Shown: positions 1 through 10,710 of the stretch, piece by piece
How the letters are laid out: each line of letters starts with the position of its first letter
Position numbering within the stretch: position 1 is the first letter of the stretch
Origin: Maratus speciosus
Taxonomy: Eukaryota; Arthropoda; Arachnida; Araneae; Salticidae
DNA: 64,000 nucleotides
Direction: 5' to 3'
Assembly (NCBI GenBank): GCA_963932465.1
Contig: OZ010786.1
Span: 533,265,073-533,329,072, forward strand
Notes under the pieces: model-generated
What the model was told of the DNA's origin: nothing
What the model saw: the letters and a program-made list of their open reading frames with translations, nothing else
Database searches by the model: none
Program-made: the position numbers and the translations under genes

Positions 1-7
1 GTTATTC

Positions 8-565
8 TTTTATTTTAAGCTAAGAGAAAAGATCAAATTTCACTATGTTTTTCAAAAATCGGAGAAAAAAATTAGTTAAATTTCAAAATCGAAGGAAGGG
101 CAATGACTCACCGATGCCCCCTTCGCCTGACGGAAAGTTCTTAGTTCCTTTATTTTAAGTTATTCGAAAAGAATAAATTTTATTATGTTTTTGTAAATTG
201 GATAAAAACAAAATTGCTAATTATATTATAAAATATAGTGCGGGGCAATGCGTCTCACCCCACCCCACTCCTTAGCTTAAAAGTTCTTATTTATTTTCAT
301 TTTAAGTTACTCGAAAAATTTACATTATGTTTTTGAAAGCAGAAGAAAGAAATTCTAATTAATTAAATTTTAAAATACAGGGAGGGGAAATAGGTCTCCC
401 TTGCTCACTGCCCAACCATCTTCATAACTAGTTTTTAGTTCCTCTTTTACTTCAAATTACTCGGAAAAATGTACTATGTTTTTCAAAATCCAAGAAAAAG
501 AAAATTTAATTCGATAAATTTCAAAATCGAGAGGGACAGTGGCCCTCCCATTCTTTTTTATGTCG
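8..565. repeat. degenerate ~145-bp tandem repeat, four units
   Basis: Four diverged units start near 8, 152, 296 and 448. Each begins with a TTTTAAGTTACTCGAAAA-like segment, continues through ACTATGTTTTTCAAAATC and an A-rich stretch, and ends in a C-rich segment resembling CAATGxxTCxCCCC followed by TTCTTAGTTCCTTT. Identity between units is moderate, so this is an old local tandem array that may extend to the left of the window. No coding potential was seen. Confidence 0.75.
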
Positions 566-1138
566 CTCATGATGAGAGATTAGAAACACAAGTGGGTTTA
601 CTCATTGCATAAATTGACCTTCTACGATATAGGACATACACATAACTTCCAGTTTTCCACTTTTACTTCATAAAAACAAAGAAAACAACAAAAGAATATT
701 ATAATTTTCTTCCTTTATTTTATCTAAAATACTCATTTGAACATATGATTTATTTTTCAAGCTCTTGTAGCTGAATTTCTGACTCCATGGTTTCATTGCA
801 ACTGCATGAGAAGCACTAAAGAGTCACCTCAACTCTCCGAATCGACCGGCTTGTTTACATGAAAATCTGCGCGGGCGTCGCGGAGTACAACGTTGTTTTG
901 CTAGGAGAAGATAATTTATTTTGTAGTTTGGCAAAAAAAAAAAAAATCACCTCTGTTTACTGAAATGAAGTTAAAAGGAGTGGTATGAGTATTTTTGCAT
1001 TCTCAATCGAATGAGATTAATTTCAGATCCACACGATTGAGTGAATTTGAATAAAGTGGTAACGATATACACCTACACCGTTGCAATTTATGTACATACA
1101 AATTCAGATGAGATTGTACTATTAACGGTTAACGCATG

Positions 1139-1178
<40 letters not shown>

Positions 1179-1573
1179 TCCATTTCATATTAACAGGATC
1201 AATCTTTATTTAAGTTAGTATTATTAAATTCAAGTATCATCCAAAACATTTGATAAAATTTTGTTTTTGACTATCCAGATAGTTATCCAGTTAATTTTTA
1301 CTTGATTTAGTGAACTTTTCTATTTATAGTAATTAAAAATATTTTATTTCAGATTTACAGTTTCTTTAATCGCTATATTCCATTAAATTAAAAGTTTCAG
1401 AATTTTTAAATAATACCTTACCTAAATATCTGTGCTTTCTATAAAGTATGTTTTGATGTTCAGTTACATAAAAAATTAATACTGTACTACAAATTTTAAA
1501 TTGATACCGAGGTTACCTACAATAAGTGTGTATATAATAACATTTCATAGGTAAGTAACGTATATTCTTTTAG
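566..1573. other. no gene seen; poly-A tract and small CpG cluster
   Basis: I see no gene here. A short GC-richer stretch near 840-905 carries several CpG dinucleotides. A run of 38 A residues lies at 1139-1176. The poly-A run has no recognisable retroposon body upstream, so I do not call a SINE or LINE. Confidence 0.6.
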
Positions 1574-1690
1574 GTAGTTTCGTAAGAAATACTACCTATT
1601 GCAGTCGTTACCATGGTGCGACTTTTGAAAAATTCCTTCACGACTTTTCATTATATGACCCAAGCAACCCAAAACCACCCCCACTTAAAA

Positions 1691-1729
<39 letters not shown>

Positions 1730-1730
<1 letters not shown>

Positions 1731-4229
1731 GGTGGGTCGAAAAAACCGAAATTTTTATAATCGAAATGTAATAGCGCGGAAAAGTTGCCTTTTGTAATAC
1801 AGAATAAATTTCTAAAATATTACATCGATCGGTTTTTATCTTTTACCGCCGCAAGGGGACCAAAGTTTCAAAAAATCGCAAAAAACATGTTTTTTTATCA
1901 TTTTTTTTAAAATTATCCAAACATACCAATACAATTTTTAATAGAACGCAATAGCTACATGAAGATATGAGAAATGCCCCGGTAAATGTTCATTATGATG
2001 AAATCATATCTTTATTTGCCGCAAAAAGACCATATTTTTTGTAAAAATTTCAAAAATTTCAATTTTTCATTTTTTTTTTCTAAATTTTTATAATTTCTAT
2101 AATAAGTCTAGAAATAAATAATTTTACTTTATATCTATTAATATATCATAATTTTTTATAACTATTTGTAATAGACTTGAAAATAAAGTTAATCATTCAT
2201 TTTTCTTGACGATCGCTTCATCTACTGATGTTTTACTTAATAACAGCCAATTCATGCCACAAAAATTATATAAAATGAGCAAAATGTTTTAGTATTTTAT
2301 TAATTAAAATATAGAGATGTTTAACCGAAACGGGTTAAATAAACTTAAAATGAAGAAGAATTTAATGTAAATGATTTTTATAAAAAACTTGCTTTCAGAT
2401 GAAGCCATTATTTCTCGAGAGACCAAAACTGATCAGATGTGATCCTCCCTCAGTTCTAGTAAACAAACTTTATCAGTGCTTCAATGAATAATTTCACGCA
2501 TCTTTCTAGTGATTGAGTGGGACAAGGAAAGTTATAATAGCTGGTATCTTTAATCGAACATTTTAAACTCACCAGCGTTTTTAGTCGATAAAGAAACCAT
2601 AACAGGTGGTTCCGTTAGTTTTCAGTTTTGTCAGTAGACTAGAGCCATGCAATTTTAAGCTTCAGTGTTGAAGTCTGCTATGATAAAGTGACGAATGGCA
2701 CTATTCTAGTCCACAGAACTTCGTGCTTTTGCAATTTTCTTCATTGCTGGGGCCCTGATGTTGTCCTCTTCATATGCTATCATTCCAAAGAGGCTATTTG
2801 TATGATTTGCGAAATAGTCATTTCGTGAAAATACAGGAACTATAATCTTTCGTAGATTATCTGTCAAGTAACGTAAGTTACTAACTATAGTGCACAGATA
2901 CTGGAAAACATGAGTGATTCATTTTAATTGTGAACCAACTGATGCAGTACATTTTCAGGATGTACTTAAAGAGTATGACAAGTTAAGAACAGGGTTTCTT
3001 TGTTCCAACGTAGAGTCTCAAAATTCGAATAGCAGTAATGAACCACCTTGCTTGAAATATTTGTCCAGGGACTCAGCAAAAAAGGTCAAATGTATACACG
3101 CGTGTTGAAAGAGCTTGCAATACTTCAGACATATACTTCTGGTCAGTTGACAAATCATCTTTATCAACAGCTAGGTGATCAGATTAAATTGGCTTAAATT
3201 TTGCAATTGGTAATAATTCGCAAATCGCAAGAGATAAACCAATTGGGCCACAATATGATAGAGAACTTGTTTTTTGTCATCAAGATGTTTGAAAAGTTGT
3301 CTCAGTGGAAGCTCACTGAAGTGAGGTCAAGGAAGCCAATAAAGTGGTTTTTTAAAAGTTGTTCTCAACTAATCTTACTATAACACCACCTTTACATCCT
3401 GTTTTGTTGACAGTTCTGCGAAATTCAACTCAATTATTATTCCACTCGGGATTTCATTTTTCTTCAAAAAATCTATAATTTCATTGCATATAGAAGTCGC
3501 CTTGCCAGACGATGGGTTCAAATGACGAAAATAATTCAGACATGGTTCTAGTACAAAGAGATATGTTCCTCCTTCACTTCGCAAAGATGAAACTTTGCCA
3601 CCTCTTTAACCTGGCAGATATTTCTATCTTTAGGGCCATCAAAGTATAGAGTAAAAGGAGTACATTACAAAAAAAAAAAAAAAAACGAACAAAATGAAAC
3701 GTTGCCCTCTAGCAGCGAGAAATTAATTTTACGTGCAGGCAGCTTGAGCAATTTTTTTTTTTTATAGAATTACAGTGATCATGGTTAACAATGTGCATGA
3801 AATTAACAACATAAAATGCCTTTCCCAGCCTATTACAAATGTAAAAAATCTGAAAACATTACACAAGTTATGAAAATTGAAAAAAAAATGAAAAGCTTTA
3901 ATTTTTAACATTTTTTAGAAATTTTGGCCCTGTTGTGGCGGTAAAAGCAACGATGTCACAAAAATGAAATGTTAATGTTACATTACTAATATCTTGGCGT
4001 GGCTATTGCGTTCTATTAGAAATTGAATAAGTATGTTTGGATAATTTAAAAAAAAAAAATTGCTAAAAGTATGTTTTTTGCAATTTTTTCGAAATTTGGA
4101 CCCCTTGCGGCGGTAAAAGATATTAATCAATCGGTGTAATATTTTACGTATTTTATCTTTTTTACAAAAGGCAACTTTTCCGCTCTATTACGTTTCGATT
4201 ATAAATATTTCGGTTTTTTCGACCCACCC
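1730..4229 (-). mobile_element. 2.5-kb DNA transposon with long inverted ends, TA-flanked
   Basis: Perfect tips GGGTGGGTCGAAAAAACCGA and the inverse TCGGTTTTTTCGACCCACCC face each other. The inverted similarity runs inward for more than 250 bp on each side and includes TTTTACCGCCGCAAGGGG and AATTATCCAAACATAC. TA lies immediately outside both tips, but the site is within a (TA)n tract, so a TA target duplication is plausible and not proven. The interior carries a decayed minus-strand coding region. I do not assign a superfamily name. Short A-runs at 3669-3684 and T-runs inside the element are simple-sequence growth. Confidence 0.85.
2397..3657 (-). pseudogene. decayed transposase-like gene of the 2.5-kb element
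   Basis: Reading the minus strand downward from about 3657, several frames joined by frameshifts and stops give a collinear protein. It begins FTLYFDGPKDRNICQV, then a segment containing EPCLNYFRHLNPSSGKA and IIDFLKKNEIP, then TVNKTGCKGGVIVRLVE and ELPLRQLFKHLDDK, then LSTDQKYMSEVLQALST. It ends with IRAPAMKKIAKARSS and PCPTQSLERCVKLFIEA. From memory, this order (YFDGRKD, EP..YLGH..P..G, NTGxKGGxIRxxE, ELPLRHLFxxLDG, CxTQxxER.VKL) matches a large uncharacterised protein family common in arthropod genomes and usually treated as transposon-derived. The frameshifts and stops mean no full-length product could be made. Its position inside the inverted ends fits a transposase or accessory protein. 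Reaction and catalytic residues are not established. Confidence 0.7.
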
Positions 4230-5074
4230 TAATATATACATATATATATGTATATGTATGTATGTATGTATGTTCTAAATTTTGTCCGCACGATAAAAGT
4301 CGCAATTTATGCATTTATGGATTGTTTTCAAACTCGCCAACAAATTTGAGATTGCTAATATCCCGGCGGGGATTGAAAATGGGCAAAATCGGTCAAAGGG
4401 GATGTAAATGGGGGTTAAAAATTTTGAATACCGTCTTAACAAGATTCTGATAAAACCAGCTCCTACACAACAATGACAGGAAAAAATAAATATTTTTCGT
4501 TATAGCAGTTGCCGACAATTAAAAAACAAACAATAAAATTTTCACCGCAACAATTGTTTTTCTATTGCAAGTATTTCACATGAAAAAATAAATTAAATAA
4601 ATAGTTTGACGAATTGAAAACAAATTGAATATTACGTCATAAGTTTTCTAGAGCAAGATTTCAGCATGGAAACTCAAAATGAAATAAATAGTTTGACGAA
4701 TTAAAAAAAAATATATATATTGCGTCATATTAGAAATATAATGGACCTCAGCAGGTGAATATGTAACGTCATGTGAGTTTAAAGAAACGTATTAAAACAT
4801 GAAAAAAAACCGACTATGGAAATATTAACATATTTTAACACTTTGAGGTTCTCTGAATTTGTTTTAGCCATTTTTAAACCTATCCCATATACATTCGTGT
4901 GTGTATTCGTGTATATTAGAATTTTCACAAAATGTTTAAATACCTAGAGTTAATTCTTAGTGAAGGAACTGGGTTTATCTCTAATCTTGATTTAAGTTTT
5001 GTAGGTGAATTTAGTACTTAACATTGAAATCTACCTCCGTCTGTAGGCCAGAGCCGGCAGGGATTTTTTAGGAA

Positions 5075-5299
5075 TGAAACAGTTTTATATATACAAAGTG
5101 GTTTGTCACAGTGTGTTAATAACATAGTGTTAATAATAATTTTTATTTATGAGTACGTACTCGCTAATTATGTAAAATATACATATACTTTTTTAAATGA
5201 AGCGATTTTTCTTTCAATGTCATATGAATTGTATTATTGTAGAAAGAAAAATTACATTTCTGAACGATAATAGGGCCAAATTAGTTTTCTTTTCGTTAA
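5075..5299. other. unassigned spacer
   Basis: AT-rich DNA between R2 copy 1 and the first Helitron. It holds only a chance 60-codon frame that runs into the Helitron 3' end. Confidence 0.5.
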
Positions 5300-6426
5300 C
5301 TTGGGGGCTCTGCCCCATACGAGCTACGCTCGTCAACCCCCGTTCTGACACCGCAGACTCTAAAAGTACGCTAATTTGATCAGTTTTAAAAAGGTTTCGG
5401 AAGATTGAATTATAATTTAAGAAACAGTGACGATCTCCCTATAAACGGATTTCTATTCATTTCTCTTTGATTGAAAAATGTTTAGGCCTAAACCGCTGCG
5501 GTGCTACTTGATAATCCCGTCGACCAATTTCACCAAATTATATAAATCACCACATTATACAAATTGACGTAATTTTTATTTTAAATAACGAAAGAACAAA
5601 TAAATTAGTGCAACATTAATAAAAATACAAATAAAACGTCGAAATAAAAATAACTTAATGACGTAAACTTGCTTGACGTATTGACGTAACTTGCTTAAAG
5701 TCAAGTTATTGTGACATTTACAATCAACCATTATTGACATTTAATCTTATACTTTGGCGAATGATAGATTTTTGGTCGATGGGATTACTAAGTAGTACCA
5801 AAGATACAATCGCTGTTTTCGTCTTTGATTAAGTAAAATAAGTTAAACATTTCAAAATAAGCTTATATAAATGGAATTAAGTAAACATAGTCTTGTCTCC
5901 CGGTATTTTTTAACAGAGCGAAAAGAAAGTTCTTTTAAATAAGACATTTTAAATTAATCGTTTTCAATATGACGTAATTTTGACCAAACTATTATTTCTC
6001 TTTTTAATATTCACGTGAAAATACTTTTGTTAGAAATTAAATATTATTTGCGCTTTCCTAACAAAAATAGTTGAAAAGTATTCTCTCAAAATGCCAAATA
6101 AATGTCTCGCGCAATTTCTAAATTTAAACGGTTTTGCAATATTATTTTGTGTTCATTTTATGTAGTAACTGTAATGTGACGTAAATATGATGTAATTTCT
6201 CCTATTTAAGACTTCTAACGCATGTTAATGAATTTATTATTTTACAATTTCCTTTCTCTCTTAAAATTCACGTGTAAGTATAGTTTTTATGACGTAATTT
6301 TTAATAAGTTTCTGCTTTTTGTAGATAATTATTTAATTCTAATTCCAAATGTTTTTTTTTCGTTGTTGTTGTTGTTGTTTTTTCTGTTTATAAGAGTCAC
6401 GTATAAATTTTTAATTTATTTACACG

Positions 6427-6457
<31 letters not shown>

Positions 6458-6875
6458 TTAAGCAAATATTATTGTTTGCGCTGTTTATACAGTTGGCAAC
6501 AGTTTAAATTAATATAACTTTCTAAAATATGTAAAATATATCTCTAGAAATGCTGAAAATTTGAATTTAAAATAGAAATAAAACCTCAAAAAATGATTCA
6601 AATTAAAAAAAGAAATACAATCTGCACACCTGAAACTTCAAACGTTTAAAATGATCTAAAAATGATTAAATTCCCATGAATAGTTTTTGCTCCTATAAAA
6701 CTTTTTTAGTGGAACGATTTTGTCCAACTTTAGCATTAAATATCTCTTAAAATAATTCTTCGATTTGAAAACTGTCTGCATCAGTGTGTTTATCAAACAT
6801 TTCTGTATAAATCTACTGATTCTCATATTTTTGTATGCATTATTTTTCTTAATATTAACGAAGAAAAACCTCCGG
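5300..6875 (-). mobile_element. Helitron family 1, copy A (minus, 5' truncated)
   Basis: On the minus strand the 3' end reads GAGCTCGTATGGGGCAGAG-like sequence, then CCCCCAAG against a T. This is the Helitron hairpin-plus-CTRR layout with CTAG mutated to CAAG. The interior aligns with copies B (6952-8614) and C (16990-18192) through landmarks such as CTGTTTATACAGTTGGCAACAG and GGAACGATTTTGTCCAAC. The homology stops near 6875, so the Helitron 5' terminus is missing. An M2 MITE interrupts it at 5500-5799, and it holds (GTT)n and (AT)n tracts near 6363 and 6429. Confidence 0.75.
5500..5799. mobile_element. M2 MITE copy 1
   Basis: The left end reads GGTGCTACTTGATAATCCCG and the right end is the inverse of GGTACTACTTAGTAATCCCA. 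Subterminal ACCAAATTATATAAATC matches the other M2 copies at 11973, 13372 and 53093. Helitron copies B and C lack this 300-bp block, so it is an insertion into copy A. Flanking duplications are not preserved here, and a few bases of the target appear deleted compared with copies B and C. Confidence 0.75.
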
Positions 6876-7620
6876 TCACACAAAATTCAAAACCGGCGGC
6901 GTGGCGGTGACAGTGGTAGTTACTTTTTTTTTTTTTTAGAATAGAGAGATACAAGGGGCTTCCGCACCCTACGAGCTACGCTCGCCAACCCCCCGTTCAA
7001 GTACACCAAAATACAAAAAGAACGCTAATTTGATCGGCTTTAAAAATATTGAATTGAAATTAAAAAATAAATAAAACAGTAGCTATCTCTCTATAAACAT
7101 GTGTTTCCATTCATTTTCCTTGGATTGGGGATTTTTAAGGTCAAATCTGCTGTTGTTAAGCAATACAATGACTGTTTTCGTATTTAATTTAAAAAATTAG
7201 TTAAACATTTGAAAATAAGTTAATGTAAAATGAATTAAGTAAACAGTGTCATTGACTCCCCGTATTTTTTAAACAGTGCTATAAGATAGTTCTTTTAAAT
7301 AATTCATTTTAAATGTATCGTTTCAAATCTGACGTAATTTACACCAAAGTTTTATTTCTCTTATTAATATTCACGTGAAAATACTTTTGATGTTAGAAGG
7401 AAATATTATTTGTGCTTTCTTCGAATTCACGATAATAGTTGAAAAGATTATCTCAAAATACCTCGCGCAAATATATTTTTCAATTTAAATTGTTTTGTTA
7501 TATTTTTTGCCATTTTAAATATGACGCAATTTCTTCAAATTACAAGTTTTAACGCATAATAATGATTATTTTTTTTTAAGATTTTGTTTCTCTTTTAAAA
7601 TTCAAGTGTAAATATGGTTC

Positions 7621-8013
7621 GGCACAGATGTCATTGGCGCAATTTTTTTCTGAAGCCAATTTCATATACGCAACGGGGACTTAACTGGTGCTAAAGTGTC
7701 GCTAATCGCTTGTGCGTAAGAGATTGTGGGTTCGATTCCCGCTGGTTCCATTGCACACACTCTTTGTGTGGAACTCCCAGGGTGTATTTCTCTGGTGTTG
7801 CAATATTTCCTTGTGCTATCTTGTCTCCGACTTATAAGCGGGCTCTCATGTCAAGCACACAAGTCGTATGTTTGTTGTACAATAAATAAATAAAATGTCG
7901 TTATTTTGCTTGATATGGTAACCCGGATGTTGCTGTTTATGCTATTGATGTTTTCGCCAAATTGGCGTCGGAAGAAAATTGCGCCAATATGGGGCGTATA
8001 TGACATCTGTGCC
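7621..8013 (+). mobile_element. M1 MITE with 8-bp TSD, interrupted by a SINE
   Basis: The ends are GGCACAGATGTCATTGGCGC and the inverse ...TATGACATCTGTGCC. The element is flanked by an exact 8-bp duplication TATGGTTC (7613-7620 and 8014-8021). Helitron copy C carries the same site once (17505-17512, minus), giving an in-window empty site. Internal landmarks of the family are CTTAACTGG, AAAGTGTCGTTATTTTGCTTGAT, GGTAACCCGGAT and TTTTCGCCAAATTGGCGTC. The insertion at 7702-7891 separates CTAAAGTGTCG from ATGTCGTTATTTTGC. Confidence 0.95.
7702..7891 (+). mobile_element. tRNA-derived SINE inside an M1 MITE
   Basis: The head contains a tRNA-like B box (GGGTTCGATTCCCGC) preceded by CGCTTGTGCGTAAGAGATTG and followed by GGTTCCATT. 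The tail ends in AATAAATAAATAAA. A near-match AAAGTGTCG/AAAATGTCG duplication flanks the block, inside a site where all other M1 copies read straight through. The 5' part of the tRNA-like head (A-box region) is weak or truncated. This is a retroposed SINE and not a functional tRNA gene. Confidence 0.7.
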
Positions 8014-8519
8014 TATGGTTCTTATGATGTAATTTTCCTGCTTTTAACATGTAATCATTTAATTCTAATTTTAAAGATTTTTTTCTGTTTGTAATAGTCA
8101 CGTGTAAATAAATTTTTAATTTGAAGTAAACATTATTGTTTGTGCTGTTTATACAACTGGCAACAGTTTAAATTAATAACATTTTCTAAAACTTGTAAAA
8201 ATATCTCTCGAAATGCTGAAAATTTGAATTTAAAATTGAAATAAAACCTCAAAAAATTTGTCAAATAAGAAAAATAAATGCAATCTGCACACCGGGGACT
8301 TATAACGTATAAAATGATCTAAAAAGGATTAAATTCTCATGTATAGTTTTTGCTCCTTTTCTAATGGAACGATTTTGTCCAACTTTTGCATTAAATATCT
8401 CTTAAAATAATTCTTCGATTTGAAAACTGTCTGCATCAGCGTGTTTATCATACATTTCTCTATAACACCACCGATTTTCATATTTTTGTATGCAACAGTT
8501 TTTTTTTTAAATATTAACG

Positions 8520-8720
8520 ATAAAAGGCCATGCTTAAGCATTCAAATTGTATGTCGATCTACCCGGAATATCTACGCAGATTTTCATTGGTCCATTTCCA
8601 AATCAAAACTTTTTTCCTTCTATATATATAAAAAAAAGTTTTGATTTGGAAATGGACCAATGAAAATCTGCGTAGATATTCCAGGTAGAACTCATCCAAT
8701 TTAAATGCTTAAGCCAAGGC
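8520..8720. repeat. head-to-head Helitron 5' ends forming a palindrome
   Basis: The left arm (8520-8614) and right arm (about 8629-8720) are inverted copies, running from TTTTGATTTGGAAATGGACC outward through AAAATCTGCGTAGATATTCC to GCTTAAGC. They are separated by the tip CCTTCTATATATATA. The arms differ at several bases, so they are separate copies and not a cloning artefact of one arm. Confidence 0.85.
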
Positions 8721-8830
8721 CTCCTTATCGAAATAAAAGGCCTCGCAATCACTAAGTTTCCTTTGTCCGCTGTACACGTGGTTAGAAACCACATAGTTTT
8801 CCGTGACTAGCGCCATCTAACGTGAGAAAC
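8615..8830 (+). mobile_element. Helitron family 1, 5'-end copy (plus)
   Basis: It starts with TCCTTCTATATATATAAA, the same tip as the Helitron at 18757. The AAGTTTTGATTTGG and CTGCGTAGATA blocks follow. No CTAG-type 3' end was found for it downstream, so its right limit is approximate and it may be 3' truncated. Confidence 0.6.
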
Positions 8831-9400
8831 AGAAATATTTTTTAATTTGTTTTCCATTTGTCTTTTACCATTTTCTTTACGATGTGCTTTGTAGTTTGCA
8901 AATGATAGTTGTTAATCTTAAAATTTTCATATGTTCTAGACATTTTATTTAAAAAATGAACTTATTTTACTGTTAAACAAAAAATGTTTACTGCTGTATT
9001 CCGTTATTTAAATAAATGATGGTAATAATAGTAATAATAATCAGGAAAGAAAATTATTTTACCATGAATTTCTCAGTGATGTTAGTTATTGAAATACATG
9101 GATAGCATCTAGATCCGGAAAATGTAAAATATTTCATTTTCTCTTTTATATTTTCAAATATGTGATTTATTTTATTTCTGCTATTTCTTTTCTTTTCACA
9201 ATTAATTTCACCTTACAGTATTAATTTAACATCGCTCCTTCAATTTGTTTCAATGCACAGTCTCATTTATTTATTTATTGGCCTATCATTTGTTTTATTT
9301 TTGAAGGTATGGGGGATCATTTCAGTTTAACACACTTTAGATGAAAGCTTCACTGTTTTTTCATATAAAGTTTGTATGTATTAAACTATGGAAAGTTTCA
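8831..9400. other. no gene or element recognised
   Basis: AT-rich DNA. I see no coding pattern, terminal repeats or tandem structure beyond short A/T runs. Confidence 0.5.
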
Positions 9401-9765
9401 TAATTGGCTCCACAGCCAATTGGCATATCTTGGCGGGCATAGTTTGGTGCGTAATTAATTTCCTTGTTTTAACTCACATATGTTATGTAAGTTTTCCTAA
9501 AATATATCAAAGTATTTTAGGAAAGTTAAAACACGCATAGATACACATAAAAACAGACTGAAGTCATAAACACTTAAAAAATTGGAAAAATAAAGTTTAA
9601 TAATCACTTAAATTTATACATGTTCCTCAACTTTCCGCAAATACCGTATTCTTGTCATGCTACGATTTTGGTGTTTGTAAATCTTAATTTGAGTATTCTT
9701 CCTTAATCAGACCTAGAGCCAGTTGGCGTAAGTGTAGTTTGGCGCAAAATTAATTTTATTTTTAA
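9401..9765. repeat. possible small element: spaced similar motifs and a hairpin
   Basis: CCAATTGGCATATCTTGGCG with AGTTTGGTGCGTAATTAATT near 9415 resembles CCAGTTGGCGTAAG with AGTTTGGCGCAAAATTAATT near 9719, in direct orientation. A hairpin TTTCCTAAAATA/TATTTTAGGAAA lies at about 9490-9526. These may be remnants of a MITE related to the others, but I could not define its ends. Confidence 0.35.
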
Positions 9766-9874
9766 ACCGTATACTTGATACCACATTATTCCAGCATCGC
9801 GTTTTTGCTGTCAACTTTGACTGTGGAACAGATTACAGAACATTAGCTAATACTACATTATATAATAATAAATC

Positions 9875-10661
9875 GGTATTTTTCAAGTATAGGGGCCTTG
9901 GCGAGAGAAGAAAATTTGGCAACGTAATTTCTGGAAGCATATTCACTGCTTCACATAAAGAAGCAATATTTTCCAATATTTGTACAATCTATATTATAAA
10001 GGACAAACATATCTGTGCGTAACGCATACGTCATTTTGCGAATGGCAACACTTTGAAATTTGAAATGAAATTTTGGTTTTGCAATTTTCTCTACTGCAAA
10101 ATATTAAACTTCTAAACATCGCACATTTTAAATTTTTACACCGTTGTATAAAGAAAAAAATGTAGTTTTTAATACAATTTGTTTGAAAGCTGTATCTCAA
10201 TTTAACTTTGAAATATTGATTTTTTCTAGTTTTTAATACATTTTTTGTAATTGTGGCAACTGAAGTACTCCATTTCTGTTGAAAGTCATGGAGGGTAGAA
10301 AGTAGAGGGAAAATAATTACGGAGGAAAGAAAATAATATATTACTGTACTTTTTGTTGCCATTTTCTCATAAAAAATGAAAAAAAAAAATGAAATTATAA
10401 TGCGTGCTATGTCCGTGCTGCGTCTATTATTAACAAAATGAAACATCTCAAATTACTAAGATCATTTAATGTATTTTATTAACATTTGACGTCCTTTTTA
10501 GCAATTAAATGTTTAATATATATTGTGAGTGTGTTTTTAGAATATATATTTTTGAAACTTTTATGTAGTTTTATTCGAAAAAAATATGTTGATGAAATAG
10601 GTTGCCAGAAAATATGTTGCCAAATTTCTTTTCTTGCCAAGTACCTATACCGGAAAATACC
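9875..10661. mobile_element. M3 MITE copy 1, interrupted by a Helitron family 2 5' end
   Basis: The left end reads GGTATTTTTCAAGTATAGGG, then GCCTTGGCGAGAGAAG, AAATTTGGCAACG and TTTCTGG. The right end is its inverse, ending CTATACCGGAAAATACC. The inverted ends are about 60 bp. The same ends occur at 53788-54471 and, decayed, at 51298-52616. A Helitron 5' terminus lies inside at 9988. No clear target duplication remains. Confidence 0.75.
9988..10445 (+). mobile_element. Helitron family 2, 5' segment (plus)
   Basis: It starts A|TCTATATTATAAAGGACAAAC, the usual A|TC Helitron 5' start. CTGTGCGTAACGCATACGTC and ATTTTGCGAATGGCAACA follow. The same sequence starts the minus-strand copies whose 5' ends are at 14878 and 16699. 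The homologous stretch continues through TGAAAGCTGTATCTCAATTT to about 10445. A 150-codon minus-strand frame here is not supported as a gene. The 3' end is not resolved. Confidence 0.7.
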
Positions 10662-10710
10662 TTTATTTATTTATTTATTTATTGTATTTTAAATGAGATT
10701 AATAAAAGAC

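Larger units (their letters stand above)
1574..5074. repeat. R2 repeat family, copy 1 (interrupted)
   Basis: The left part (about 1574-1729) and right part (about 4230-5074) match the left and right parts of the uninterrupted copy at 42708-43998. Shared landmarks are TTTTAGGTAG followed by a near-palindromic TTTCGTAAGAAATAC, CCAAAACCACC, GATTCTGATAAAACCAGCT, and GAAATCTACCTCCG near the right end. Both copies hold a microsatellite at the same internal place: (TA)n/(GTAT)n here and (TCTA)n in the other. A 2.5-kb DNA transposon sits inside that microsatellite. The family is not recognised and carries no coding region. Confidence 0.65.
6952..8614 (-). mobile_element. Helitron family 1, copy B (minus)
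   Basis: The minus-strand 3' end (terminus at 6952) has the CGAGCGTAGCTCGTAGGG motif and a hairpin-like GGTGCGGAAGCCCC followed by CTTG, a decayed CTAG. The body matches copies A and C. Its 5' region (8520-8614, minus) matches the Helitron 5' segment AAAAAAGTTTTGATTTGG but lacks the TCTATATATA tip. It abuts, head to head, a second Helitron 5' end starting at 8615. It contains an M1 MITE with a nested SINE. Confidence 0.75.

Noticed and set aside
1139..1176. Poly-A run as a retroposon tail
   Set aside because: No SINE/LINE body or target duplication could be found next to it. The same holds for the runs at 15606 and 22812.
7728..7750. tRNA gene suggested by GGGTTCGATTCCCGC
   Set aside because: No proper cloverleaf. 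The block continues as a SINE with an AATAAA-rich tail and target duplications.
9994..10446. 150-codon minus-strand frame, the longest in the window
   Set aside because: It lies across a Helitron 5' segment. The homologous copy at 16300-16699 does not keep it open, and no motif is visible.
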